A stretch of DNA of 64,000 nucleotides. Origin: Candidatus Enterosoma merdigallinarum (GTDB taxonomy: Bacteria; Bacillota_I; Bacilli_A; RFN20; CAG-288). Where the stretch lies: assembly GCA_018714385.1 (NCBI GenBank), contig DVNL01000014.1:127061-191060 (forward strand). Reading direction: 5' to 3'. The position numbers and the translations under genes were made by a program. Below, piece by piece: positions 41,521 through 50,866 of the stretch. How positions within the stretch are numbered: the first letter of the stretch is position 1; each line of letters begins with the position of its first letter. A model generated the notes under the pieces. It was given only the letters and a program-made list of their open reading frames with translations, was not told the DNA's origin and made no database searches.

Positions 41521-43595
41521 ACGAATCAAACGAAAACAAGGACCTCTTCGAATTCACCGACGAAGAAAAGAACACCGTCGTCGAATATCGGGCCGGCGAG
41601 GAAGCCCCTCTTGCCGATGGTGTTTCGGAAGCCGATTTCGGATTCGTCCAGCAGGACAAGAGCATCCACGACGTCAAGTTCACGACCAAGCCTACGACCT
41701 TCTTCCGCGATGCCATGCGCCGTTTTGCCAAGAACCGTTCCTCCGTCGCCGGCGGCATCATCCTGGGCATCCTTTTCATCCTTGCCTTCATCCTTCCTAT
41801 CGAAGGTGTCTTGCCTTATGACGTCCAGAGCGTCCACAATTACGAAGGCAGCCTTCCCCCGAAGGTCTTCAATGTCGGGACGGGATTCTGGGACGGTACT
41901 CGTACCTACACCAACCAGGCTCTTCCTTATGATTCCACGACGAACGAATGGGTCGGAAACTATCCCGAAGCGGCCCTGATCAGCGTCGACAATGTCCGTC
42001 AAAGCTATGCCGACGTCTTGACGGAGGACGGAACGGGCGGCTATGTCGCTCTCGTCCGCGATGCCAACCCCAAGCTCGAGGAAGGCGAAACGACATCCGT
42101 CGTCGGAGGCTATCTCTATTCCTATGCTTATACCTATGATCTCCAGAACACCTATACCATCTCCTATACGCTCGGCTGGCGTGACGAAGCGGATACCATC
42201 CAACCGAAATATGACATTCTCTTCCGTATCGGCAACACGTTCTATCCTTTGACTGACTACAGCCTCTCCTATGGCGAACTCGGTGCGAAGGACAATGCCG
42301 AAATGACCGTCGCCCCCTATGCGACGGAGGAACTCAACCTCACCGATCTGCTCCTCAATTGCGAGGCGCTCATGGAAGACTATCCCGACGCGACGACATT
42401 GAACGGCAACGTCGGATTCTGCTTCCAAGAGGATGCCGACAATGCGACGGCGCTCTATCTTCACGATTTCACCATCACGTCCACCAGCGAGTCCTCCCGT
42501 GAGCAGGCCCAGATGCGCAATCGCTCCTTCAGCGATGCCACGGAGCTTCTCAACAGGCCTCAGAGGACGTCCGGAAACCAATACAACACCGGTTATTGGG
42601 CCGGAAACGGCAGCACGGGTCTTTTCCCCGCCGATTCCCTTTCCACCCGTTGCGACATCACCTATGACATGTATGAAGCCGTCTATGGCTATCGGACCGA
42701 TCTGCCTGCCCTCAATTATTCCGTCATGCAAGGGTGGATCGACAAGGGCTATGTCACCTATACCGCCGGCGATCCCGAGTCCTTCTCTATCACACAGGAA
42801 GGCGAGGCTTCCGGTGAAGTCTATGTCCGCAAGGTCATCAGCGATACGCCCGATGGCGCAACAAGAAACCTCCAATGCGAGATGCTGACATGGAAGTGGC
42901 TCGGCTATGACGAGATGCCGATCCATGTCTTCGGAACCGATCCCGACGGAAGGGACATCCTCAAGTATTCCTTCGAGGGTCTGAGAAACTCCCTCCTCAT
43001 CGGTATCGCCGTCGCCATCATCAACATCTTCATCGGTGTCGTCTGGGGATCCATCTCCGGCTACTTCGGCGGCAAGGTCGATTTGACGATGGAAAGAATC
43101 GTCGACATCCTCGCCGGCATTCCTTGGATCGTCCTCATGACCGTTCTTTGCATCAAGCTGGGACAGACGTTCTTCGTCTTCATCCTCGCTCTCACTCTCA
43201 CCGGCTGGATCGGGACCGAATCCATCACGCGTTCGCAATTCTATCGATACCGAGGACGAGAATACGTCCTAGCATCGAAGACGTTGGGCGCCAAGGCACC
43301 GCGGCTCATCTTCCGTCACATCCTCCCCAACGCCATCGGCACCATCGTCACCTCTTCCGTCCTCATCATTCCGTCCGTCATCTTCAACGAAGCGACAATT
43401 TCCTATCTCGGCTTGGGCTTCCAGGGCATGTCGTCCTTGGGCGTCATCCTCTCGAGATATCAGGACACGTTGCGGCAATTCCCCTATCAGCTTGCCGTCC
43501 CGGCCATCATCATCGCCTTGCTGATGATCTGCTTCAACCTGTTCGGAAATGGTCTGAGAGACGCTTTCAACCCGTCTCTGAAAGGAACCGACTGA
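41517..43595 (+). CDS. oppC: Oligopeptide ABC transporter permease OppC with large external insertion
   Basis: 692 aa against ~300 for ordinary OppC. The cytoplasmic N-terminus (1-76) is followed by helix 1 (about 77-97). Then come ~365 residues of extracytoplasmic sequence before the canonical HVFGTDPDGRDILKYSFEGLRNSLL (about 469-493) and the remaining five helices. The EAA loop is intact: YRGREYVLASKTLGAKAPRLIFRHILPN (about 579-606). The inserted part is rich in beta-type, acidic sequence and is not recognised; it sits where it could contact OppA or the peptide. One base separates it from oppD. Confidence 0.94.
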   Translation: MNESNENKDLFEFTDEEKNTVVEYRAGEEAPLADGVSEADFGFVQQDKSIHDVKFTTKPTTFFRDAMRRFAKNRSSVAGGIILGILFILAFILPIEGVLPYDVQSVHNYEGSLPPKVFNVGTGFWDGTRTYTNQALPYDSTTNEWVGNYPEAALISVDNVRQSYADVLTEDGTGGYVALVRDANPKLEEGETTSVVGGYLYSYAYTYDLQNTYTISYTLGWRDEADTIQPKYDILFRIGNTFYPLTDYSLSYGELGAKDNAEMTVAPYATEELNLTDLLLNCEALMEDYPDATTLNGNVGFCFQEDADNATALYLHDFTITSTSESSREQAQMRNRSFSDATELLNRPQRTSGNQYNTGYWAGNGSTGLFPADSLSTRCDITYDMYEAVYGYRTDLPALNYSVMQGWIDKGYVTYTAGDPESFSITQEGEASGEVYVRKVISDTPDGATRNLQCEMLTWKWLGYDEMPIHVFGTDPDGRDILKYSFEGLRNSLLIGIAVAIINIFIGVVWGSISGYFGGKVDLTMERIVDILAGIPWIVLMTVLCIKLGQTFFVFILALTLTGWIGTESITRSQFYRYRGREYVLASKTLGAKAPRLIFRHILPNAIGTIVTSSVLIIPSVIFNEATISYLGLGFQGMSSLGVILSRYQDTLRQFPYQLAVPAIIIALLMICFNLFGNGLRDAFNPSLKGTD

Positions 43596-43596
43596 T

Positions 43597-45330
43597 ATGG
43601 CCAACGAAAAACAGGAAACGGTCCTTTCCGTTCAGAATCTCAAGGTCTCCTTCAAGACGGACGACGGACTCGTCCATGCCGTTCGCGGCGTCTCCTTCGA
43701 TCTCCATCGCGGCGAGACGCTTTGCATCGTCGGCGAGTCGGGCTCCGGAAAGTCCGTCACGTCCAAGACCATCATGGGCATCCTTCCTGCCTCCGCCATC
43801 ATCGAGGACGGCCACGTCCTCTATGAAGGGGAGGATCTCACGAAGGTCGCCGAAAGCGAATTCCATCGTATCCGCGGCCACAAGATCGGCATGATCTTCC
43901 AGGATCCCCTTTCTTCCCTCAACCCCATCAAGAAGGTCGGAAAGCAGATCACCGAAGCCATGCTCGTCGAGAAGGATCGCATCAAGGTCTATCGCGAGAA
44001 GCTCATCTCCAAGGAGCAGGCTGCCTACAACAACAGGAAGGTCCGTCTCCAGAGCGAGATCAAGAGGGCCCAGAATCTCATCGATTCTTCCGATTCTTTC
44101 TACGAAGACAGGATCACGGCGCTTCAGAACGAGCTTCATAGCGCTGAGGAGAAGCTCCTTCTCATGAAGAAGGACGATCCTCTGCTTTCCAAGCAGAAGG
44201 AGATCGTCGATTCGCTTTCCAAGAAGACGAAGACGGAGATCGCCGCTCTTCGTGCCGAGAAGAAGGTCAAGCACAAAGAAAAGGTCCTTGAAAGCAAGGA
44301 CATCGTCAAGAAGGCCAAGGCCGACTATCATAAGGACGCCCCGGCTTTGAAGAATGCCCTCAAGGCCAGAAAGAAGGAAGCCGCTGTCGAGGCCAGAAAA
44401 TACAAGGCCGAGCAGATCGAGCTTTACCGCAACAAGAAGGCGGAACTCGCATCGGAGAAGACCAAGGCTGTCGGCGAGAAGGAAAAGGCTCTTGCCGAGG
44501 CCGTCCGCGCCAGCAAGACGGCGGCGAGCAAGGTCATCGCCGAAGAAGAGATCGCCCTCAAGAAAGAGGAGCTCAACGCCTGCGTTGCCCTCTATGAGGA
44601 AAAGGAAAAGGATCTGGAGAGGAAATACACCGCCAACATCCGCCTGACCAGAAAGGCCGCCAAGGCGCGGGCCATCGAGGTCATGCGCGAGGTCGGCATT
44701 CCCCAACCGGAGGTCCGCTTCAATCAATATCCTTTCGAATTCTCCGGCGGCATGCGTCAGAGAATCGTCATCGCCATCGCCTTGACCGCCAATCCGGAAA
44801 TCCTCATCTGCGACGAGCCGACCACGGCCTTGGACGTCACCATCCAGGCGCAGATCCTCGAGCTGATCAACAGGCTCAAGAAAGAGCGCAACATGTCCAT
44901 CATCTTCATCACCCATGACTTGGGCGTCGTCGCCAACATGGCCGACAGGGTCGCCGTCATGTATGCCGGAAAGATCGTGGAGGTCGGCGCCGTCGACGAG
45001 ATCTTCTACGACCCCAAGCATCCCTATACGTGGGCTCTTCTCTCCTCCATCCCCGATCTCGATTCCAAGGAAAGCCTCGAAGCCATCCCCGGAACGCCCC
45101 CCTATCTTCTCAATCCTCCCAAGGGCGATGCCTTCGCCGCCAGAAACAAGTATGCCTTGGCGATCGACTTCAAGGAGGAGCCGCCCTTCTTCAAGGTCAC
45201 CGACACCCATTATGCCGCGACGTGGCTTTTGGACAAGAGAGCGCCGAAGGCCGAACCCCCGAAGATCGTCACCAAGAGAATCCGGGCTTCTCTAGAAAGG
45301 GCAGGTATCCAGAATGAGCCAGAAGATTAA
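43597..45330 (+). CDS. oppD: Oligopeptide ABC transporter ATPase OppD with coiled-coil insertion
   Basis: 577 aa against ~340 usually. Walker [13 protein letters not shown] (about residues 47-58) and Q-loop [12 protein letters not shown] (about 99-110) are normal. About 225 highly charged residues (about 126-352; [38 protein letters not shown]) separate the Q-loop from the signature [15 protein letters not shown] (about 382-396) and Walker [13 protein letters not shown] (about 401-412). The C-terminal OppD cluster region ([19 protein letters not shown]) lacks the usual three-Cys FeS motif. The insertion replaces part of the helical subdomain and is predicted coiled coil. It overlaps oppF by 17 bases. 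Confidence 0.94.
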   Translation: MANEKQETVLSVQNLKVSFKTDDGLVHAVRGVSFDLHRGETLCIVGESGSGKSVTSKTIMGILPASAIIEDGHVLYEGEDLTKVAESEFHRIRGHKIGMIFQDPLSSLNPIKKVGKQITEAMLVEKDRIKVYREKLISKEQAAYNNRKVRLQSEIKRAQNLIDSSDSFYEDRITALQNELHSAEEKLLLMKKDDPLLSKQKEIVDSLSKKTKTEIAALRAEKKVKHKEKVLESKDIVKKAKADYHKDAPALKNALKARKKEAAVEARKYKAEQIELYRNKKAELASEKTKAVGEKEKALAEAVRASKTAASKVIAEEEIALKKEELNACVALYEEKEKDLERKYTANIRLTRKAAKARAIEVMREVGIPQPEVRFNQYPFEFSGGMRQRIVIAIALTANPEILICDEPTTALDVTIQAQILELINRLKKERNMSIIFITHDLGVVANMADRVAVMYAGKIVEVGAVDEIFYDPKHPYTWALLSSIPDLDSKESLEAIPGTPPYLLNPPKGDAFAARNKYALAIDFKEEPPFFKVTDTHYAATWLLDKRAPKAEPPKIVTKRIRASLERAGIQNEPED

Positions 45331-46630
45331 TCCCCTGAAGCGCATCCTGACCGCCGGCCTTGAAAAGCATATGGACACCCACGGGGTCTCCTACAAGAGG
45401 GATCTCGTCGCCAAGGATGTCATCCTCTCCGTTCGTCATCTGAAGATGTTCTTCCCGATGGGAGAAGGCAAGAAGCTCAAGGCCGTCCACGACATCTCCT
45501 TCGATGTGAAGAAAGGCGAATGCTTCGGCCTCGTCGGCGAATCCGGTTGCGGAAAGACCACGACAGGAAGAAGCATCATCCGTCTCTATGACATCACCTC
45601 CGGCTCCATCTACTTCAAGGGTTTCCGCATCAATGCCGGAAGCCGTTGGAACGAGAAGGAGATCAAGTGGTCCAAGATCAAGGGCAAGGCCCGGATCAAA
45701 GAACTCGAGCAGGAGATGAAGAACGAGATCTCCGAGATGGATACGACCGATACCCTCGAAGCCAAGCAGGAAATCGAGAAGGTGAAGGCTTCCTATGCCG
45801 AGAAGATCCAGGCCATCGAGGAGAAGATCGCCAGGACGAAGGTCGAGCAGAAGGAGAAGATCCGTCGCATCAAGTATGACAACGCCCATGTCGATCCCAA
45901 GCTTCTGACCAAGATGCAGATGATCTTCCAGGATCCGATCGATTCCCTCGACCCCCGTATGACGGTCGAGGACATCATCCAGGAAGGTCTGAAGATCCGT
46001 GGCTTCCGCAACAAGCGGGAGAACCACAGGAAAGCCTGCGAAGTCTTGGAGGAGGTCGGATTGATTCCCGACTATTGCTCCCGCTATCCCAATGAGTTCT
46101 CCGGCGGCCAGAGACAGAGAATCGGCATCGCCAGAGCCCTCATCATGGATCCGGAGTTCCTCATCTGCGACGAACCCATCTCCGCCCTCGATGTCTCTAT
46201 CCGTGCCCAGATCATCAATCTGCTCAACAACTTGAAGAAAGAAAGAGGCCTCACCATCATGTTCATCGCCCATGACCTTTCCGTCGTCAAATACTTCTGC
46301 GACCGCATCGCCGTCATGTACTTCGGCGAGATGGTCGAAATGGCTTCTTCCGACGAGCTCTTCGCCCACCCTCTCCATCCCTATACGAGGGCCCTTCTCT
46401 CCGCCATCCCCAAGCCTGACCCGATCAGCGAGAAGAAGAGGAAGAGAATCCTTTACAATCCGGCTCTCGAGCATGACTACTCCAAAGAGAAGCCGACCTT
46501 CCAGGAGATTGTGCCGGGCCATTTCGTCCTTGCCAACACCGAGGAGATGGCCAAGTACCGCGATCTCATGAAGGAAGAGGATATCGCCAACGCCAAGAAG
46601 GAAGAAGAAGCGAGAAGAATCGGACTGTAG
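45314..46630 (+). CDS. oppF: Oligopeptide ABC transporter ATPase OppF with coiled-coil insertion
   Basis: 438 aa against ~310-330. Walker A GESGCGKTTTGRS (about residues 76-88). About 90 charged residues (about 110-200; IKELEQEMKNEISEM, KASYAEKIQAIEEKIART) are inserted before the Q-loop MIFQDPIDSLDPRMTVEDII (about 204-223). The signature FSGGQRQRIGIARAL (about 262-276) and Walker B FLICDEPISALD (about 281-292) follow. The insertion point differs from that in OppD (before, rather than after, the Q-loop). Last gene of the operon, followed by a long hairpin. Confidence 0.94.
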   Translation: MSQKINPLKRILTAGLEKHMDTHGVSYKRDLVAKDVILSVRHLKMFFPMGEGKKLKAVHDISFDVKKGECFGLVGESGCGKTTTGRSIIRLYDITSGSIYFKGFRINAGSRWNEKEIKWSKIKGKARIKELEQEMKNEISEMDTTDTLEAKQEIEKVKASYAEKIQAIEEKIARTKVEQKEKIRRIKYDNAHVDPKLLTKMQMIFQDPIDSLDPRMTVEDIIQEGLKIRGFRNKRENHRKACEVLEEVGLIPDYCSRYPNEFSGGQRQRIGIARALIMDPEFLICDEPISALDVSIRAQIINLLNNLKKERGLTIMFIAHDLSVVKYFCDRIAVMYFGEMVEMASSDELFAHPLHPYTRALLSAIPKPDPISEKKRKRILYNPALEHDYSKEKPTFQEIVPGHFVLANTEEMAKYRDLMKEEDIANAKKEEEARRIGL

Positions 46631-46639
46631 CAATCATCG

Positions 46640-46701
46640 GCAAGAGGGAATGAAAGAGCTTTCATCGCGAGAAATCGTGAATTCTCTTCATTCCCTCTTG
46701 C
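46640..46701 (+). terminator. Long perfect hairpin after the opp operon
   Basis: A 14-base perfect stem GCAAGAGGGAATGA (46640-46653) / TCATTCCCTCTTGC (46688-46701), extended inward by AGAG/CTCT with one bulge. No T-tract follows (AGTTAAG), so it may stabilise or process the opp mRNA rather than terminate it. Confidence 0.6.
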
Positions 46702-46715
46702 AGTTAAGAAATGTC

Positions 46716-46735
46716 TAAAATCCGATAAAATCCGA
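46716..46735 (+). repeat. Tandem decamer upstream of lipoprotein gene
   Basis: TAAAATCCGA occurs twice head-to-tail (46716-46725 and 46726-46735). One helical turn apart, as in an operator, but no regulator is known. Confidence 0.45.
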
Positions 46736-46868
46736 CAATTTCAGAAAATTTGTTTCGAAAATACGTTTATAAAGACCTCTATTCCTCAATTTTGTCGCTA
46801 TGGCTTTTGATTTTGGCCTTAAAGATAATAAATAGGCTTTCAGCGATTCATTTTGGAGGTAAAAACCA

Positions 46869-48881
46869 ATGAAAAAGAAACTTTTGCTCAGTATCGCCGC
46901 GCTAGCACTCGTCGCAGTCGGCGTTACGGGATGCCAGAACGATCCCAGCAGCAGCCTGCCGCCCAGCAGTGTCCAGCCTTCCACCAATCCGCCCAGCAGC
47001 GTCGAGCCTTCCACCCCTGCTCCGTCCACGCCGTCCTATCCGGAAGCGACCGTCAAGCTCAACCAGACGGCCATCACCATCGAGGTCGGGCAGAGAGCTA
47101 CCATCCGTGCCACCGTCACCACGACGGATTCCAACCGCACCTGCGACTTCTCCGTCGAGGATAGCTCCATCGTCACGCTTCCCGCCAACACGTCCGGCCT
47201 TTCCACCATCACCGTCACCGGCAAGGCCATCGGCACCACCACCATCACTGCCGCTGCCGTCGCCAATCCCAATTCCGTCGCCACCGTCACCGTCACCGTC
47301 ATCGCCGCCAAGCCGACCCTTCCCGAGCTTCTCACCAACCTCAGCAAGCTTGACAACTACACGGTCCATGCCGAGACCGAAGACGAAGCTAACGGCAAGC
47401 AGCTTTCCTTCATCGATGAAATCCAGGTCACCGACAAGGCCATCGTCTATGCCACGTCCGACGACGAGGGAGAGACCTTCGATTCGACCTATCGCACGCC
47501 TACCGATGTGGAAAAAGTCTATAACAGCCGCTATGGTCTCCAGGTCCTTTCTGACAATACCGTCGTCTATCTCGACTATGATTCTACCGGCAAGGTCATC
47601 AATCCTGCCGAGAGAGCCAAGGACTCCTCCGGCTTCCTGACCCCCGAAAACTTCACCGGTGCCGGCTCCAGCTATGGCGGAACCAACGATTTGTTCGGTT
47701 CTCTTGCCGCCATCAATCCCAGCTACTTCAGCGACGAGAAGGAGAACGACAACGTCTATGAGGTCGCCGGAACGCAGGACGACTATGATGCTTTCATGGC
47801 CGAGATGAGCCTGCTTCAGTTCACTTCCCCGACTTTCTATCAGTCCGTCATCGGCCTTGAGGCAGATAGTGATGGAAGGTATTATCCCATCGATGTCGCG
47901 ACCGGCGTCGAAACCACCGTCGAGGTCCTCGGCGACACCGACTTCAAGATCAACTTCGCCTATGGCGATATCCTGACATCCACCGTCACCTTGACCAAGG
48001 TTGGCGAGACCTCCATCACGCATGTCCCTTCCACTTATGCCACGGACATCGCTTCCTTGAAGAGCACGACCCCCGAGCTCAACCCTGACCTTGTCGCCGG
48101 CGTCGATGCCCTCAAGGCGAACAACTATGTCCGTTCCGGATCCTATTACCTCACCTCCAATCAGGAGATCACCTTCAACCTCACCGATTACTACACCGAA
48201 GATTATCTTGCCACCCAGATCCTCGACCTTGCCGGCTATCGCAACATGATCACTCTTGAAGGCTATGCCGAGATTCTCGCCGATCCTGTCACCGTCTATC
48301 AGCAGGCTCTCGGTTCGGCCATCTACTATCTCAAGGAAGATGGCAAGGCCTACTTCCGTCCCGTCGGCTACAAGGGCATCCTCAACGACGGAACGCCTGA
48401 GGCGACCCTCGACTATGTCGTCGGCGACGAACAGGCCTTGGTCGGCACGACCGCCGATGGACAGCAGGTTCCCATCACGAAGGAGAACTTCTACATTGCC
48501 CTCGGCTATGTCGGATCCGTCTCTGCCTTCGAGGGAGAAAACCTCTATGCCTTCTCCGATTCTGAGGAGCAGGTCTTCACCGGCATCGCCGGATTTGCCA
48601 CCGACTCCTTGGCGATCGGCGTCGAAATGGCCGAAGCTTTCGGACTTCTCGACCAGATCCTGGGAAACTATCCCGACACCCAGTACTTCAAGACCATCCT
48701 CGACTTCAACAAGACCGACGGCAAAGTCACCAGCGCCAGCATCTACATCTGCTTCTCCAGCGACAACAACAGCTTCAACCTCTTCGAGATGACCCTCACC
48801 AACATCGGCTCGGCTCAGGAAAACACCTTCGATCCGATGATCCGCGAGATGATCGCCGGAACCTACAATCCCGCCGAATAA
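46869..48881 (+). CDS. Lipoprotein with Ig-like (BIG2) domain
   Basis: 670 aa. Signal peptide with lipobox VTGC (Cys22), then a Pro/Ser linker (residues 23-57: QNDPSSSLPPSS...). A BIG2-like domain follows (about 58-145: ATVKLNQTAITIEVGQRATI...VEDSSIVTLPANTSGLSTITVTGKAIGTTTITA). The remaining ~520 residues are beta-rich and not recognised. It directly follows the opp operon in the same direction but has its own leader and Shine-Dalgarno TTGGAGGT. Surface-attached; role unknown. Ends with a strong terminator. Confidence 0.8.
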   Translation: MKKKLLLSIAALALVAVGVTGCQNDPSSSLPPSSVQPSTNPPSSVEPSTPAPSTPSYPEATVKLNQTAITIEVGQRATIRATVTTTDSNRTCDFSVEDSSIVTLPANTSGLSTITVTGKAIGTTTITAAAVANPNSVATVTVTVIAAKPTLPELLTNLSKLDNYTVHAETEDEANGKQLSFIDEIQVTDKAIVYATSDDEGETFDSTYRTPTDVEKVYNSRYGLQVLSDNTVVYLDYDSTGKVINPAERAKDSSGFLTPENFTGAGSSYGGTNDLFGSLAAINPSYFSDEKENDNVYEVAGTQDDYDAFMAEMSLLQFTSPTFYQSVIGLEADSDGRYYPIDVATGVETTVEVLGDTDFKINFAYGDILTSTVTLTKVGETSITHVPSTYATDIASLKSTTPELNPDLVAGVDALKANNYVRSGSYYLTSNQEITFNLTDYYTEDYLATQILDLAGYRNMITLEGYAEILADPVTVYQQALGSAIYYLKEDGKAYFRPVGYKGILNDGTPEATLDYVVGDEQALVGTTADGQQVPITKENFYIALGYVGSVSAFEGENLYAFSDSEEQVFTGIAGFATDSLAIGVEMAEAFGLLDQILGNYPDTQYFKTILDFNKTDGKVTSASIYICFSSDNNSFNLFEMTLTNIGSAQENTFDPMIREMIAGTYNPAE

Positions 48882-48902
48882 GTCAAACCCGATCGATGAA
48901 AA

Positions 48903-48930
48903 GGCTGCCGGAAACCCGGCGGCCTTTTTT
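48903..48930 (+). terminator. Rho-independent terminator after the BIG2 lipoprotein
   Basis: GGCTGCCGG / CCGGCGGCC hairpin (one G-U) with a short AAAC-type loop, followed by TTTTTT (48925-48930). Confidence 0.92.
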
Positions 48931-49101
48931 GGTCTCGTCCCAAGGCTTCGGAACCGCTTTCATATATTTCATTTTGATTGCGTCATTGTGAAAAATATCG
49001 AATATCATCGATAAATTTCAGTATTTTTGCAAAAATGTCAAACTTTTTCTTGTAAACATTTTCCTATACAATGCCACCATACGAAAAAGGAGAAACGCAC
49101 A

Positions 49102-50778
49102 ATGAAAAAGACAAGACTTCTGCCCTTGCTGTCGATCCTCCTTCTGGCTTCATGCGAGACGGGAATCAGCAGCGCCGAGCCGTCCACAGGTTCTTCAAGC
49201 GTCAGCGAGCCGAGCGCCAATGATCCGTCGAGCGTCCTGCCGAGCAGCACAGAGCCTTCGACACCCGAACCTTCGACGCCGACCCCTCCGCCCGAACCGG
49301 TCACACCTACCGTGGATCTGGTCGCGGAATCGATTCAGACGCTTATCGATTCGACCCTTCTCTCCTATACCTACAGCATCCGTGTCTATCAGGACAACTA
49401 TATCACCGGCGATGTCATTCAGAACATGCGGGAGACGACCATCATCGACAGCTACGTCAACGCCTATGACGGCATCGTCACGACGGAAGAAATCGAAGGC
49501 GTCCTGGAACCGACAACCACCTCCACCCAGACGGCAAGGGTCGCTTCCTATCGGCTTGACGAAGAGTCCTACATCCGCGGATTCATCAGCGACGGATCCA
49601 ACCATGACGGCGACTTTGCGGAAATCCTGGAAATCAATCGCTATAGCGATGTCAATTCGATGGAAGCCAGGATCTTCCAGCCTGTCCAAAGGAGCGCCCT
49701 GTCTGCCTTCAGCGATCCGGAAGCCTATTATCCCGCGGATATGGGATTCACGTTGGGAGAGACCGTGATCGAGGAGACGGACACTTCCTTCGTCGTGACG
49801 ATCTCAGGATCAGCCGAAGAGGATCCCATACGGTACTATGCCAGGGAAGAGGACGAGATCGCCGTCGAGATCGACAAATACACCGCCGAAGTCCGCTCCA
49901 TCACGATCACGACCTTCCTCTACGACATGGGCTATACGGGCGATGACAAGGAAGAAGGGGCGAACAATTACCAGATCGCCTCTCTCACCGATCTCGTCAC
50001 CGGAGAAAGACAGGAAGGAAACGTCCCGGAGCTGGACCTCGATCTTCTCGACGAGAGCCAGATCACGACGAACATCCCAGAAATCCAGGAAGTCGCGGAA
50101 GGCGAGATTCCGGAAGACAAGGTTCGGGACATCCTCGCCAACATCCAAGCCTATTCCGTCGGCACGAACAAGGATGAATACACCATCGAGACCGATGCCT
50201 TGACGGATGCGACGACCTGGGAGCCTCTCGGCCCTGCCACCGGTGTCGGAACGGCTGCCTATTACGAGGACGAGACCTACGAGCAGACGATCACCTATAC
50301 GTTCGAGGACGAGTCCATGGCCCCTCAGACGCAGAGCATCGTCCGCAAGGCCGAGGATGACGGCGTCCATGTCGAATCCAACGGACAGACGGGCATTCTC
50401 GAACCGACGAGCATCCTCGTCTGGGCAGACTACTTCACGCCGGGCCCTGTCACCGCGACGGGATCCAATTCTCTTGCCGCCGTCATCATGTATGAGGCCG
50501 CATCGCAGGGATTCGGCGAGGTCGACACGGGCTTTTCGATCATAAATCGCGAACTCATCGAGGCGACGAAGACAGGAAACACCATGGTCATCCACTTCAC
50601 CTCCAACATGGAGATGCCCAACATCTTGAACTCCGACAAGGAGATCAAGCTGACTTTCGTCGATGACTTCCTCGTCAAGGCGGAAGGCACGGCGCACGAT
50701 TATGGCACCTATATGACAGAAGCGACGGTCACGGAAGTCCACAACCTGACCAAGGGAGATCCTCTCCCCAGGGAGTGA
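49102..50778 (+). CDS. Lipoprotein, function unknown
   Basis: 558 aa from ATG 49102 (Shine-Dalgarno AAAGGAGA); the open frame upstream is without a signal. Signal peptide with lipobox LLASC (Cys18), then a ~55-residue Ser/Pro/Glu linker. The mature part appears to consist of two similar-sized beta-rich halves (about 80-320 and 330-550), each starting with a helix like VAESIQTLIDSTLLSYTYSI or VRDILANIQAYSVGT. That layout resembles tandem LolA/LppX-like lipid-binding folds, but it is only an impression. The linker is closely related to those of the two preceding lipoproteins. Confidence 0.75.
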   Translation: MKKTRLLPLLSILLLASCETGISSAEPSTGSSSVSEPSANDPSSVLPSSTEPSTPEPSTPTPPPEPVTPTVDLVAESIQTLIDSTLLSYTYSIRVYQDNYITGDVIQNMRETTIIDSYVNAYDGIVTTEEIEGVLEPTTTSTQTARVASYRLDEESYIRGFISDGSNHDGDFAEILEINRYSDVNSMEARIFQPVQRSALSAFSDPEAYYPADMGFTLGETVIEETDTSFVVTISGSAEEDPIRYYAREEDEIAVEIDKYTAEVRSITITTFLYDMGYTGDDKEEGANNYQIASLTDLVTGERQEGNVPELDLDLLDESQITTNIPEIQEVAEGEIPEDKVRDILANIQAYSVGTNKDEYTIETDALTDATTWEPLGPATGVGTAAYYEDETYEQTITYTFEDESMAPQTQSIVRKAEDDGVHVESNGQTGILEPTSILVWADYFTPGPVTATGSNSLAAVIMYEAASQGFGEVDTGFSIINRELIEATKTGNTMVIHFTSNMEMPNILNSDKEIKLTFVDDFLVKAEGTAHDYGTYMTEATVTEVHNLTKGDPLPRE

Positions 50779-50795
50779 TCTTGAAATGACGTCCC

Positions 50796-50822
50796 AGGCT
50801 CCTCGAAAGGGGAGCCTTTTTC
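50796..50822 (+). terminator. Rho-independent terminator after the second lipoprotein
   Basis: AGGCTCC / GGGAGCCT stem around TCGAAAG, followed by TTTTT. Confidence 0.88.
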
Positions 50823-50828
50823 GTCGAC

Positions 50829-50853
50829 GAAAAAGGCCGGCATTTCGCCGGCC
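50829..50853 (-). terminator. Rho-independent terminator of the hydrogenase operon
   Basis: On the minus strand GGCCGGC, loop GAAAT, GCCGGCC, then TTTTT. It lies 14 bases beyond the hydA stop. Confidence 0.9.
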
Positions 50854-50866
50854 GGGTTTTTCAGAT

